Assembly: GCA_963832965.1 (NCBI GenBank)
Contig: CAWHVW010000003.1
Location: 1,116,001 to 1,180,000 of the forward strand
Length of the DNA stretch: 64,000 nt
Origin: CAWACP01 sp963832965
GTDB taxonomy: Bacteria > Acidobacteriota > Terriglobia > Bryobacterales > Bryobacteraceae
Reading direction: 5' to 3'
In this document: one piece after another, positions 15,764 through 24,699 of the stretch
How the letters are laid out: each line of letters starts with the position of its first letter
Position numbering within the stretch: position 1 is the first letter of the stretch
The notes under the pieces: generated by a model
Database searches by the model: none
Told to the model about the DNA's origin: nothing
The model's input: the letters and a program-made list of their open reading frames with translations, nothing else
Position numbers and translations under genes: made by a program

Positions 15764-18208
15764 ATGTTCCAGGACATACGTTTCGGGATCCGCACGCTTC
15801 TCGGCAACCGGGGGTTCACGCTGGTGGCCATGATTTCGCTGGCCCTCGGAATTGGCGCGACCTCCGCGATGTTCAGCATGGCTGACGCGCTGCTGTTGCG
15901 CCCGCTCCCCGTGGCGCACCCGAGCGGCATCGTAACCGTGCACACGGCCACTTCCACGGACCCCTACGGCGGCATGTCCTACCGCGATTACCTCGACCTG
16001 CGCGACAACAACAAGACCTTCGCGGGGCTGGTGGGCTATTCGCTGACGCCCTTCGGTGTCAGCACTCAACCCGGCGCGCTGGCCCAGTTGAAGTACGGCT
16101 TTCTGGTAACCGGCAACTTCTTTCAGACGCTGGGCGTTCAGCCGGAGCTGGGCCGGGCATTCCGAGCGGACGAAACTCTGGTTCCCGGGCGCGACGCCGT
16201 GGTGGTGCTGAGCCACGCTTTGTGGGAGCAGCAGTTCGCGGGAGACCGGTCGGTGATTGGCCGCGCAGTCCGGATTAACGGCATCGACTTCACGGTGGTC
16301 GGCGTGGCGCCGGAGCGTTTCACCGGAATGGACCAATATTTCCGTCCGGCCCTCTACATCCCGGTGATGATGGGGCCGCGTCTCGCCGGCAACACGGATA
16401 ACGGCGCTCTGGAGCACCGCGACTATCGTTCGCTCACCGTGAAGGGGCGGCTTCTTCCCGGGGTGAGCATCGCTCGGGCGCAGGCCGAACTCGCCGGCAT
16501 TGCCAGGGGTCTGGAGCGGGCGTACCCGGCGACCAACCGAAGCGCCGGAGTCTCCGTGCAAACCGAACTGCAGGCGCGTGTCCAGATGTCCCCTCCCGAC
16601 GCCCAAATGGTAACCATGATGATGGTGCTGGCCGCGCTGGTTCTTCTGGTCGCTTGCGCGAACGTGGCCAACCTGCTGCTCAGCCGGGCACGGGCGCGTG
16701 GCCGCGAGATCGCCATCCGTCTGGCCATTGGCGCGGGGCGCTTCCGGCTGGTCCGCCAGTTGCTCACGGAGAGCCTGTTAATGGCCATCGGCGGATGTCT
16801 GCTGGGAGTGGCGGTGGCGTATGGCGGCGTCCTGTTCCTGGGTCAGTTGAACGTGCCCACCGACCTGCCCATCGTCATATCCCCGCAGCTCGATGGACGG
16901 CTCCTGCTGTTCGCCATCGCCGCGGCCATGTTGAGCGTGATTCTGTTCGGACTGGCGCCGGCTCTGCAAACCACGCGGACGGACCTGGTTCCCGCTCTGA
17001 AAGCGAGCCTTTCGAACGGAACGGGCCGACGCCGGCTGTGGGGCAGAAACACGCTGGTCACCGCGCAGATCGCGGTTTCCCTGGTACTGCTGGTGGTAGC
17101 CAGCATGGTGTACCGGGGATTCCAGTCGTTCATCGTAAACGGGCCTGGGTTTCGCACCAGCCATCTGCTCCTGATGAGCTTCGACCCCTCTCTGGTCCGT
17201 TCCGATGACGCGCGCACCCGGCAGTTCTATCGCTACCTGCTGGATCGCGCGCCGCTGGTGGCAGGCGTGCAATCCGCGGCGCTGGTGAGCGCCATTCCGA
17301 TGTCTCCCAACCAGAGCGCGGCCGCGCTGGTACCGGAGGGCTATCAACTCCCCAAGGGCGAAGAGACCGTTACTGTATTCGCCGGCGCAGTGGATGAGCA
17401 TTACTTCCGGACGATGCACATCGATGTGCTGCGCGGCCGCGGCTTCCTCGACAGCGACACCGCCGATTCGCCGCGCGTCGCCGTGGTGAACCAGGAGATG
17501 GCCAGGCGCTACTGGCCGAACCAGGATCCCGTGGGCAGGCGGTTCCGCTACGGAGACCGCAACGGCCCATGGACAGAGGTGGTGGGCGTGGTGAGAACGG
17601 GCAAGTACCTTTGGATCGCCGAGCCTCCTACTCCGTTTTTCTACCGGCCGTTTTCGCAGGCTCCGCAATCGCGAATGACCCTGGTGGCGGAGTCGCGGGA
17701 CGACGCAGCCAGCCTCGCCGCGCCCCTGCGGGAAATGGTCCGCCAATTCGACCCGAGCCTGCCGGTGTTTGACGTCCGGACCATGGACGATTTCTACACG
17801 CAGCGCGCCGTCAAAGTGCCCGACATGATTGCCGAAACGGTGGCGGCAATGGGGCTGATGGGGCTCCTGCTGGCCATGGTGGGACTGTACGGCCTGGTGG
17901 CGTATTCGGTGTCCTGCCGCACCCGCGAAATCGGCATACGCATGGCCATCGGCGCCAGCCAGGGATCGGTGCTTTGGCTGGTGCTGCGCCAGGGAATGGT
18001 GCTGGCCGGCACGGGCATTGTCATCGGAATGGGTATAGCGGCTCTTGCGGGCAAGGCGGTGATGTCGGCGTTCTACACGGCGCGAGTGGACACTTTGAGC
18101 TACGTTCTGGTGCCGGCGGTGCTGATTGCGGTGACGCTGATCGCCAGCAGCATCCCCGCGCGCCGCGCGTCGCGGGTGGACCCGACACAGGCGCTGCGAT
18201 TCGAGTAG
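15764..18208 (+). CDS. Orphan FtsX/MacB-type permease (ADOP family)
   Basis: An 814-residue inner-membrane protein of the acidobacterial duplicated orphan permease type. It starts MFQDIRFGIRTLLGNRGFTL, followed by a membrane helix and ATSAMFSMADALLLRPLPV. A MacB-like periplasmic domain covers about residues 50-270. A first FtsX block of three membrane helices follows (MMMVLAALVLLVACANVANL near 286-305). A second helix/periplasmic domain comes next, and then a second FtsX block (LMGLLLAMVGLYGLVAYSVS, SRTREIGIRMAIG-like). There is no ATPase gene nearby, which is typical for ADOPs; any ATP-driven function would need a partner from elsewhere. TAGGAG precedes the ATG. It follows the CadC-like regulator in the same direction and may be its target. 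Confidence 0.85.
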   Translation: MFQDIRFGIRTLLGNRGFTLVAMISLALGIGATSAMFSMADALLLRPLPVAHPSGIVTVHTATSTDPYGGMSYRDYLDLRDNNKTFAGLVGYSLTPFGVSTQPGALAQLKYGFLVTGNFFQTLGVQPELGRAFRADETLVPGRDAVVVLSHALWEQQFAGDRSVIGRAVRINGIDFTVVGVAPERFTGMDQYFRPALYIPVMMGPRLAGNTDNGALEHRDYRSLTVKGRLLPGVSIARAQAELAGIARGLERAYPATNRSAGVSVQTELQARVQMSPPDAQMVTMMMVLAALVLLVACANVANLLLSRARARGREIAIRLAIGAGRFRLVRQLLTESLLMAIGGCLLGVAVAYGGVLFLGQLNVPTDLPIVISPQLDGRLLLFAIAAAMLSVILFGLAPALQTTRTDLVPALKASLSNGTGRRRLWGRNTLVTAQIAVSLVLLVVASMVYRGFQSFIVNGPGFRTSHLLLMSFDPSLVRSDDARTRQFYRYLLDRAPLVAGVQSAALVSAIPMSPNQSAAALVPEGYQLPKGEETVTVFAGAVDEHYFRTMHIDVLRGRGFLDSDTADSPRVAVVNQEMARRYWPNQDPVGRRFRYGDRNGPWTEVVGVVRTGKYLWIAEPPTPFFYRPFSQAPQSRMTLVAESRDDAASLAAPLREMVRQFDPSLPVFDVRTMDDFYTQRAVKVPDMIAETVAAMGLMGLLLAMVGLYGLVAYSVSCRTREIGIRMAIGASQGSVLWLVLRQGMVLAGTGIVIGMGIAALAGKAVMSAFYTARVDTLSYVLVPAVLIAVTLIASSIPARRASRVDPTQALRFE

Positions 18209-18226
18209 CGCCGGCCCGCGGAAGCC

Positions 18227-20032
18227 TTACTGGAACGTGACGGTCACGGGATTCGCGGGTATGTCATTGACCACCACCTGAATGGTCACCTCGCCGGACC
18301 CGGCCAGTGACGGCGGCAGTTGCACGTTGATCTGATCTTCGCCCACATACTGGGGCTGCACGCCGGCGTAATTCACGAACACCGGAATTGAGTTGATGGT
18401 CACCGTGGTGTTGCTCTCCGTGGCGTTGTCGAATCCTGTGCCGTACAGTTCCAGCACCAGGTTATTCCCGTTGAAGGCAATCGGGCTGGCGACGAATTCG
18501 CCCTGCGCGGTGCTATAGGTTGCCAGGGCCGCCAACGGCAGGAAGGTGCCGTCCGGTTGAACGGCCTGCACGTATCCCGCGGCCACTCCCTGCCCGCTTT
18601 GATTCGCCGTGTAGATGCCGGGGGAGATGGGCTGTACCTGTAGAATCCCAGTGGACACCGCCGTTCCGCTGTCCAGCACGGTCACGTGCGCAAGGCCGGA
18701 AGCCGCGCCGGTGGGGAGCAGATAGTTCACCTGGTGGCCCGATACAAACAGCAGGGGCGCAAACGAAGTATTGCCGCCGGAATCGGTCACTTGCACCTGG
18801 GTGGTTCCCAGCAGGGTGGGCAAGGGGACGGTGGTCGCATTCAACAACCCGGGGGCCAGCCCGCCGCCATATCCGGCCACCCACGAATTGGGAGCTTCGG
18901 TGTAACCGTACGACGCGGCGGCCGAGGTGGAGCGGAGCAAGTCGGGCTGCAGGTGATTCATGAGCGTCTGTAACTGCTCGCGGTCGGTGGTGAAATCGAT
19001 GGGTTGGACGGAGAGAGGATAGGCGCCCCACAGTTCGCCGGCAGCCCAGTACGTGCCCGGCAGGCCCGCGGTGTCGAGAGCGGTGAGGAAGTTGTCCAGT
19101 ACGGGAAGCCAGCGGGAGTCCGGTATCACGTTATCGGCGGCCGGGCCGTCATTGGGAATGCCGTATTCGCCCACATAGCATTTCACATTGTTCGTGGTGC
19201 ACCATTGCGTGAAGGGAGCGAGCCGGGTGACGCCCACATTGGCAACGTCCGCGTTGGCGGCCAGTTCCTGGTCGTACGTCCACTGGTAACTCCCGCTGTA
19301 GTCATGGTCGAAATACTCGTGGCCCTCGTACCAGAAATTGCCAGCAGGATCGTTGATCCAGCCGGTGGCGCCGTTGATGCTGGCCCAGTTGGAGGCGTTG
19401 CTGTAGCTGTCTCCGGGCACCATGATCAGCTTGTTGCTATCCACGGTGCGGATAGCGGTGACCACCTCCTGGGAGATCTGATTCCAGTTGGCCACTCCCA
19501 TGTCGTGTGGCTCATTCATCATGTCGTAGGCGACGACGCCAGGCTCATTCACGAACACGGCGGCCATCTTCGCCCAGAAGTCCGCGAGGTCCGCGCCGGT
19601 TACCAGCACCGTGCCCCCGGTGCAGGGATTGTCGATAATGCAGACCTGCCCGTCCACCGTGTAACGGCCGTAGTTCTGCAAAACGATGCTGATCTGGGCG
19701 CCGCCGGCCTTTGCCCAGGCAACGGCCTGTTTCAGGTACCCCAGATTGTCGTTGGGGTTTCCGGGCGCGAGAGGCCCGCCGGGCGTCGGCTGCAGGCGTT
19801 CCCACAGAACCTCCATGCGAATAAAGGGCAGGCCGCGGGCGCCGAAATAGCCAAAGGTGGGCGCGCTCTCGTAGGTGTATGTGCTCCCGAGGGTGCCGCC
19901 GACGTTGCCGCCTCCGTTCTCGCTGTTGGAGCCAAACTCGGCGCCGGACATGTTGACGCCGCGCATGTACTGGGCCGGCGCCGGGCCGGCAATCGCTATC
20001 AACACGGCCGCCAGGAACGGGAATCGGTACAT
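18227..20032 (-). CDS. Secreted GH5-family cellulase-like glycosidase with TIGR03437 C-terminal domain
   Basis: A 601-residue secreted enzyme predicted to hydrolyse beta-glucans or related polysaccharides. Residues 1-21 are a signal peptide. The (beta/alpha)8 barrel spans about 25-365, with FIRMEVLWERL, the acid/base Glu174 in DMMNEPHD and the nucleophile Glu289 in CYVGEYGIP. The C-terminal 200 residues match the Solibacter-type repeat domain TIGR03437: HQVNYLLPTGAASG, then GYVQAVQPDGT, GTGFDN and INVQLPPSLAGSGEV. That domain is often found at the ends of secreted acidobacterial proteins. The ATG at 20032 has GGGGGC upstream; in-frame codons before it lack a signal sequence. It is convergent with the permease gene and divergent from the next gene. 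Confidence 0.88.
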   Translation of the reverse strand: MYRFPFLAAVLIAIAGPAPAQYMRGVNMSGAEFGSNSENGGGNVGGTLGSTYTYESAPTFGYFGARGLPFIRMEVLWERLQPTPGGPLAPGNPNDNLGYLKQAVAWAKAGGAQISIVLQNYGRYTVDGQVCIIDNPCTGGTVLVTGADLADFWAKMAAVFVNEPGVVAYDMMNEPHDMGVANWNQISQEVVTAIRTVDSNKLIMVPGDSYSNASNWASINGATGWINDPAGNFWYEGHEYFDHDYSGSYQWTYDQELAANADVANVGVTRLAPFTQWCTTNNVKCYVGEYGIPNDGPAADNVIPDSRWLPVLDNFLTALDTAGLPGTYWAAGELWGAYPLSVQPIDFTTDREQLQTLMNHLQPDLLRSTSAAASYGYTEAPNSWVAGYGGGLAPGLLNATTVPLPTLLGTTQVQVTDSGGNTSFAPLLFVSGHQVNYLLPTGAASGLAHVTVLDSGTAVSTGILQVQPISPGIYTANQSGQGVAAGYVQAVQPDGTFLPLAALATYSTAQGEFVASPIAFNGNNLVLELYGTGFDNATESNTTVTINSIPVFVNYAGVQPQYVGEDQINVQLPPSLAGSGEVTIQVVVNDIPANPVTVTFQ

Positions 20033-20128
20033 GGAATGCCCCCTGAAATAAGGGCAGTATATCAAGCTTTCCGCTGCATGCGGCGGCGGCAATCTCTGGA
20101 GGTCCGTGGTGCTACGATGTGCTGATAT

Positions 20129-21349
20129 ATGGCGGTCGGCGGAATTGGATTGAGGATTATTCCGGCATGCCTCATTGCGGGAGGTTTGCTGCTGGCCGGA
20201 TATGGAGTTGGCCAGTTCGCCGGCGGCGCCACTCCAGCCAGGCTTTCCGCCGCCTCCACGGGGACGCCCGACGTCGCGCAATTGGAAAAGCAGTTCGAAG
20301 AAATAGCGGCGTACCGCGACAATCTGAAGGACCGTCTCGATCTGATCTCCCAGCAGGGTACGCATGCGCTTTGGCTGCTGTCGGCGGTACTCGTCGTAGC
20401 CGGGTTTCTTACCGCCGCGCAGTCGTATTTCGCGTTGCTCAGCGCGCAGAGCTATGTGAAACAGATGGAGGACGCGATCCAGAAAATCCAGACGCGATTT
20501 CCGCTGTTCGCCGACATCGAAAGCGCCCGCGCGCAGGCATTCGACGAGTTGAGCAACCTGTCGCGCGAGCTGGATCAGAACCAGAACCTGTACGGCAGGT
20601 CCGGCCCCCTCATCCGCCAGAGGATTCTGGCCATCGAGAGCTTTTCAGCCGTCCAGTTTCTGACGCCCGCGACGCGCGCGGAAGATCGGGTGCGCAACCT
20701 GAGGCTGTTGGGGAAGTTCTACGCGAGCAAGTTCTATACCGACGCGCTCGCCATCGCCGCGCAGCCTCTGGCGGCCGACTTCGAGCGAGCGCAGTATTAC
20801 TTCGACATGGCTTCGCACTCCCAGTGGCGCTTCGCGGCGTTGAATGATCTCGCCTGGCTCTACACGTCGGCGGCGTCGCCGACACCCGCGAATGTCGACC
20901 AGGCCAGGGCCTATTCCGAAGAGAGCTTACGAGCCCAGCCATCCCAGCAAAGGGCTCTCTACAACCTGGGAACGATCACCCTCGACAGGAACGACGAAGC
21001 GAAACTTCTGCAGGCGCGCGATTACTTGCAACGGTCCAGCCGGCAGCCCAATTGGGAGGACAAGCCAAACCCGGCGATGTCCGCGTACATCGACTACAAC
21101 CTTGCGTGTGCCTGCGATGGACTTGCGGGTTTTGCGACCGCTTATCCCAGAAGGGCGCTGCTACACGAGTGCGCCGGACACCTGAAGCGAGCCGCCGCCA
21201 AGGGTGCGATGCCGCGTGACCTGTTTGAGTCCGTCGAGGCCGACCTGGCAACCGGGGATCTGTCTAATCTGGGACACGATGCGGATTTTGCCGCCGCGGC
21301 CGGTGAGATTCGCGCGCTGTACCAAGCGGCGTGGAGCCGCCTGACGTGA
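20129..21349 (+). CDS. Membrane protein with two transmembrane segments and TPR-like repeats
   Basis: A 406-residue protein. The N terminus has a hydrophobic segment (IIPACLIAGGLLLAGYGVG), an amphipathic stretch (DVAQLEKQFEEIAAYRDNLKDRL) and a second membrane helix (ALWLLSAVLVVAGFLTAAQ). The C-terminal 280 residues are alpha-helical TPR-like repeats (RAQYYFDMASHSQWRFAALN; ALYNLGTITLDRNDEAKLLQ). It probably scaffolds protein interactions at the membrane, but I do not recognise a named family. There is no clear ribosome-binding site within ten bases of the ATG. It converges on the TolC-like gene, with a 70-base gap. Confidence 0.65.
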   Translation: MAVGGIGLRIIPACLIAGGLLLAGYGVGQFAGGATPARLSAASTGTPDVAQLEKQFEEIAAYRDNLKDRLDLISQQGTHALWLLSAVLVVAGFLTAAQSYFALLSAQSYVKQMEDAIQKIQTRFPLFADIESARAQAFDELSNLSRELDQNQNLYGRSGPLIRQRILAIESFSAVQFLTPATRAEDRVRNLRLLGKFYASKFYTDALAIAAQPLAADFERAQYYFDMASHSQWRFAALNDLAWLYTSAASPTPANVDQARAYSEESLRAQPSQQRALYNLGTITLDRNDEAKLLQARDYLQRSSRQPNWEDKPNPAMSAYIDYNLACACDGLAGFATAYPRRALLHECAGHLKRAAAKGAMPRDLFESVEADLATGDLSNLGHDADFAAAAGEIRALYQAAWSRLT

Positions 21350-21419
21350 TTATTGGGGCTTGATCTTCGAGACGATCATAGTTTGTCTCCAATTCCAGTG
21401 TAGCATCGCATGGCCGGAT

Positions 21420-23339
21420 CTACGGCTGCGCCGGAAGTGCATCCGGCGGCCGCGACACCTGCCCGCGGATGGCCTCGTCAATGGACACGCCATTGGCTTC
21501 AAGGGTGCGTCCCATCGCGCGTTCCAGCGCATTGTGGGCCTTGATCCAGGTGCTGCGCGCGGCCACTTCCGACGAGCGGGCCTGCGCCACGAAGCTCTGA
21601 TACTGAGTGATGAGGAACGTGGTGGAGAGGCCCACCGCGAACTTCTCGCGCTCGATTGCGAGGGACTGTTCCTGCAGCGTCCTGACCTGGGTGGCCGCAT
21701 CCAGCGCCTCGCGCGCACGGCCCAGCGCGATCAACGCATTCTCGATCTCCAGCCGCACCTGATTCTCCACCTGCTGGCGGCGCACCTCGAACTGGCGCAC
21801 CTGCAGCTCGTCGCGCACCACGTCGGCCTCTCCCTGGCGATTGCGCAACGGCAGATCGAGCTGGAGCCCGATGCCGTAGGTGGGATAGTCGCGGCTCACT
21901 ACCTGGCCGAGAGCGCCGGCGCCGTTCGCGGCAAGACCCGAATTCTGGGCCACGCCCACCAGGTCCAGCTCGGGCAGGAGCTCGTTTCGCGATCCCTCCA
22001 GGCTGATATTCCCGCCCTCGATCTGCAGGCCCGCCGCGGCAATTTCGGGCCGGTGGGCGAGGGCGTCTTTCACCAGACCGTCCACCGCGCCCGGCTCGTC
22101 CGCCTGAGGAATGCTGATGGAACTGGTGGGCACGATGCGGGCGGCGCGCAGCAGAGGATCGGCGGTGCCGCGCCGGGTGAGCACGGTTTTGAGCAGCAGC
22201 TCCTGTTGCAGCACGAAGCCCTCGCTGGTGATGAGATCCTGCTGCGCCGCGGCCACCTCCGCCTGGGCGCGCGTTTGTTCGATGGGCGCCAGCGTTCCCG
22301 CTTCCACCTGGGATTGATTGTCCTTAAGGAGCCGCTGGGCCGATTCGAGCGTCTGCCGTTTTACGTCGAGATCCTCATTCAGGCTGACCAGATCGTAGTA
22401 GAGGCGAATCACACCGGACACGGTGGCGATTACCTGCTCGCGAAACACCAGACTGGAAATCTTCCGGTCGATTGCGGCGATGCGAATGAAGCGGCGATTG
22501 AGGCCGACGCCAAAGCCGCGCAGCAGCGGCTGGGTGACGGTGAGTCCCAGGCTGGATTGCGTAAACGGGTTGAACAGGTAGGTGGTCGAGTTGGTGTTTT
22601 GCGGATTGTCGGTGTAGGCCAAACCAACCTGCGTTCCGGGGCTGAATCCGGCGTCCACTCCGACGTTGGCCAGCAGGCTGCGCGACACCAGCGCATTCGA
22701 ACCAACCGATGCCGGATCGAGCTCGGGCGTGGTCTGGTGTTCCCAGTTCAACTGGCCGGTGAGAGCCGGGTCGTACATGGGGATGGGCGGCCCCGTGGCG
22801 AAGGGGACGGCGATGGTGGTGGTGCTTCCGTTTACCGACAGGCTGGTGCTGACGCCGTCCACTGGGTAGACGTCGGCGACGTTGGCAATGATGGAAGTGG
22901 ACAGGGCGGTTCCACCGGCCGCCGACGTGATGAGGGGCTCGCCGGGGGTGACCACGCTCTGCGGCAGCTCGGAGACGTTGAGTCCCACGCCGCGCAATTG
23001 CCCGCCCCCTTTCGCGCGGAGCACATCGGTATCGGCGATCCGCGTGCCGAGGCGTTGCAGCTCGATGTCCAGATTGCTCTCGAGCGCGATGGCGATGGCG
23101 TCCTGCAACGAAAGGTATAACTGATTGGCGCGAATGAGCGCATCGGCGCGGCTTGAATCGGCGAACGAGCTGGCCGCGACGCCGGGGGCGCGATACGGCC
23201 CTTGCGCGTACGCGGCCCCGGCCAGCAGAAGCGTGATGAGTATACATTGGGCAGCGCACGGCGCTGCCCCACGGAACTCGGCAGGCAGGGCACGGCCCTG
23301 CCCCACGCCTGCTTCACAATGCGGAGACGGCAACCTCAT
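21420..23339 (-). CDS. TolC-like outer-membrane efflux protein
   Basis: A 639-residue outer-membrane channel protein of the OEP family, third gene of an RND efflux operon. OEP features: LSLQDAIAIALESNLDIELQ opens the first repeat, PLLRGFGVGLNRRFIRIA, QRLLKDNQSQVEAGTLAPIE and VSRDYPTYGIGLQLDLPLRN. Long paired helices surround these. The start is fixed by an ATGA overlap with the stop of the upstream periplasmic adaptor gene (23336-23339). The result is unusual: about 30 residues precede the hydrophobic core of the signal peptide (CILITLLLAGAAYAQ). Two hairpin repeats at 23249-23302 encode most of that extension. Whether this long n-region still directs export is an open question. Confidence 0.85.
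   Translation of the reverse strand: MRLPSPHCEAGVGQGRALPAEFRGAAPCAAQCILITLLLAGAAYAQGPYRAPGVAASSFADSSRADALIRANQLYLSLQDAIAIALESNLDIELQRLGTRIADTDVLRAKGGGQLRGVGLNVSELPQSVVTPGEPLITSAAGGTALSTSIIANVADVYPVDGVSTSLSVNGSTTTIAVPFATGPPIPMYDPALTGQLNWEHQTTPELDPASVGSNALVSRSLLANVGVDAGFSPGTQVGLAYTDNPQNTNSTTYLFNPFTQSSLGLTVTQPLLRGFGVGLNRRFIRIAAIDRKISSLVFREQVIATVSGVIRLYYDLVSLNEDLDVKRQTLESAQRLLKDNQSQVEAGTLAPIEQTRAQAEVAAAQQDLITSEGFVLQQELLLKTVLTRRGTADPLLRAARIVPTSSISIPQADEPGAVDGLVKDALAHRPEIAAAGLQIEGGNISLEGSRNELLPELDLVGVAQNSGLAANGAGALGQVVSRDYPTYGIGLQLDLPLRNRQGEADVVRDELQVRQFEVRRQQVENQVRLEIENALIALGRAREALDAATQVRTLQEQSLAIEREKFAVGLSTTFLITQYQSFVAQARSSEVAARSTWIKAHNALERAMGRTLEANGVSIDEAIRGQVSRPPDALPAQP
23249..23302 (-). repeat. 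Two GGCAGGGC-type hairpins inside the TolC-like signal-peptide region
   Basis: Hairpin one has perfect 9-bp arms GGGCAGCGC / GCGCTGCCC around ACG (23249-23269). Hairpin two has perfect 8-bp arms GGCAGGGC / GCCCTGCC around ACG (23284-23302). The second stem is identical to the stems in the 59181-59453 array (loop ATG or GTG there). The insertion keeps the reading frame open and adds roughly 20 residues. Confidence 0.75.
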
Positions 23340-24697
23340 TTGTGCGCCGCCGCCGTCGGGCGAACCAGAGCGCCTTCGCGAACCGCGTCGCTGGGGTTCA
23401 ACACCACGTACTCCCATCCCTGCAGGCCGTGGGTCACTTCCACTTGCGTTCCGTTATCGCGGCCCTGCTCGATGCGCTCGATATGAATCTGCTTTGCGCC
23501 GTCCGGACTGCCCAGCGGCGGGTTCCGCAAAACCGCCACGGAAAGCCCCTCCGTCCCGGCAATCACCGCATCGCCGGGAATCAGAACCGGCGGGCTCGGC
23601 CGGCTGCTGCTCAGGCGGACCTGGGCGAACATGCCGGGCAGCAAGGTGGCTTGCGGATTCGGCACCTGGACCTCGGTCAGCAAAGTGCGGGAGTTGATGT
23701 CCAACGAACTTGCCGTCCGGGTGACCCGTCCGGCGAAGGGATGGCCGGGAAACTCGGCCAGCAGAACGTCGGCATCCTGCCCCACGTGGATTCCGGCGGC
23801 ATCCGTCTGCGGGACGTTGAGGAGGATGCGCAGTGTACCGATTTGCGCCAGACGAAAGAGTTCACCACCACCCGACGCGCCCGGCGTGGCCCCGGGGGTG
23901 CTCCCCCCGAGGCCCATGGGCGCGGGGCCCGAACTGCCGCCGGTTGCCGAGATGAAATAACCCTGCTCCACGAGGCGCGCGGTGATGATGCCGGCGAAGG
24001 GAGCGGTCACTTCTTCATAGCCCTGCAAGGCAAGCAGGCGGTCGAGACTGGCCTGCGCGGCGCGCACGTTCGCCTCGGCCGCCTGGACGGTGGCCGCGTA
24101 GGCATTCACGGTGGCCTGCGAGGTCTGGAAGTTGGTCTCCTGGGTGTCTCCGTCCTGGCGGGAAAGGGCGCCTTTCTGGACCAGGGTGGCGTAGCGGTCG
24201 CGAGTGACGCGCGCCAGCTCAAGCTGAGCCTTGCCCTGCTGCAACTGTGACTGCGACTGCGCCCGCTCCTCTTGCGCCTGAGCGACGGCGGCGCGGGCTT
24301 GCGCCACCTGCTGGTCGAGGTCCGGCGCTTCGATGACGGCGAGAAGCTGCCCCGCGCTCACGTGGTCTCCGATGTCCACCAGACGGCGCTTTACATAGCC
24401 GGAAGAGCGCGCATAAATGGAGGCCTCCGTCAGCGGCGTGATATCGCCGGGCAAAAGCAGTTGGGTGACCGCGGGGGCGCGGCGGGCCGGCGATACCAGC
24501 ACGGTGGGCAGGGATTCGCGCTCGGCTTTGGCTGCGTCCTCCGCGGCATCCACGCGCCGTTGCCTTGGGATGATGCCGGCGATCAGCAGCGCCACCAGGA
24601 CCAGCCCGATGATCAGCGCGATGAGCAGCAGCGAACGCCCCCCGGGATGCCCGACATTCTCTCGTGTGTGCGGATTGTGCGGTTGGGTGTCGTCCAT
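23336..24697 (-). CDS. RND efflux periplasmic adaptor (HlyD/AcrA-type membrane fusion protein)
   Basis: A 453-residue adaptor linking the RND pump to the outer-membrane channel. The N-terminal membrane anchor is SLLLIALIIGLVLVALLIAGI (about 22-42). The first lipoyl half-motif DITPLTEASIYARSSGYVKR is followed by DIGDHVSAGQLLAVIEAPDL. A long alpha-hairpin of Gln/Ala heptads (about 130-220) comes next, and the second lipoyl half is APFAGIITARLVEQGYF. A glycine/proline-rich loop (SSGPAPMGLGGSTPGATPG) interrupts the beta-barrel domain. The ATG at 24697 lies two bases after the RND gene stop, and its own stop overlaps the TolC-like start, so the three genes form one translationally coupled operon. 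Confidence 0.9.
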   Translation of the reverse strand: MDDTQPHNPHTRENVGHPGGRSLLLIALIIGLVLVALLIAGIIPRQRRVDAAEDAAKAERESLPTVLVSPARRAPAVTQLLLPGDITPLTEASIYARSSGYVKRRLVDIGDHVSAGQLLAVIEAPDLDQQVAQARAAVAQAQEERAQSQSQLQQGKAQLELARVTRDRYATLVQKGALSRQDGDTQETNFQTSQATVNAYAATVQAAEANVRAAQASLDRLLALQGYEEVTAPFAGIITARLVEQGYFISATGGSSGPAPMGLGGSTPGATPGASGGGELFRLAQIGTLRILLNVPQTDAAGIHVGQDADVLLAEFPGHPFAGRVTRTASSLDINSRTLLTEVQVPNPQATLLPGMFAQVRLSSSRPSPPVLIPGDAVIAGTEGLSVAVLRNPPLGSPDGAKQIHIERIEQGRDNGTQVEVTHGLQGWEYVVLNPSDAVREGALVRPTAAAHK

Positions 24698-24699
24698 GT

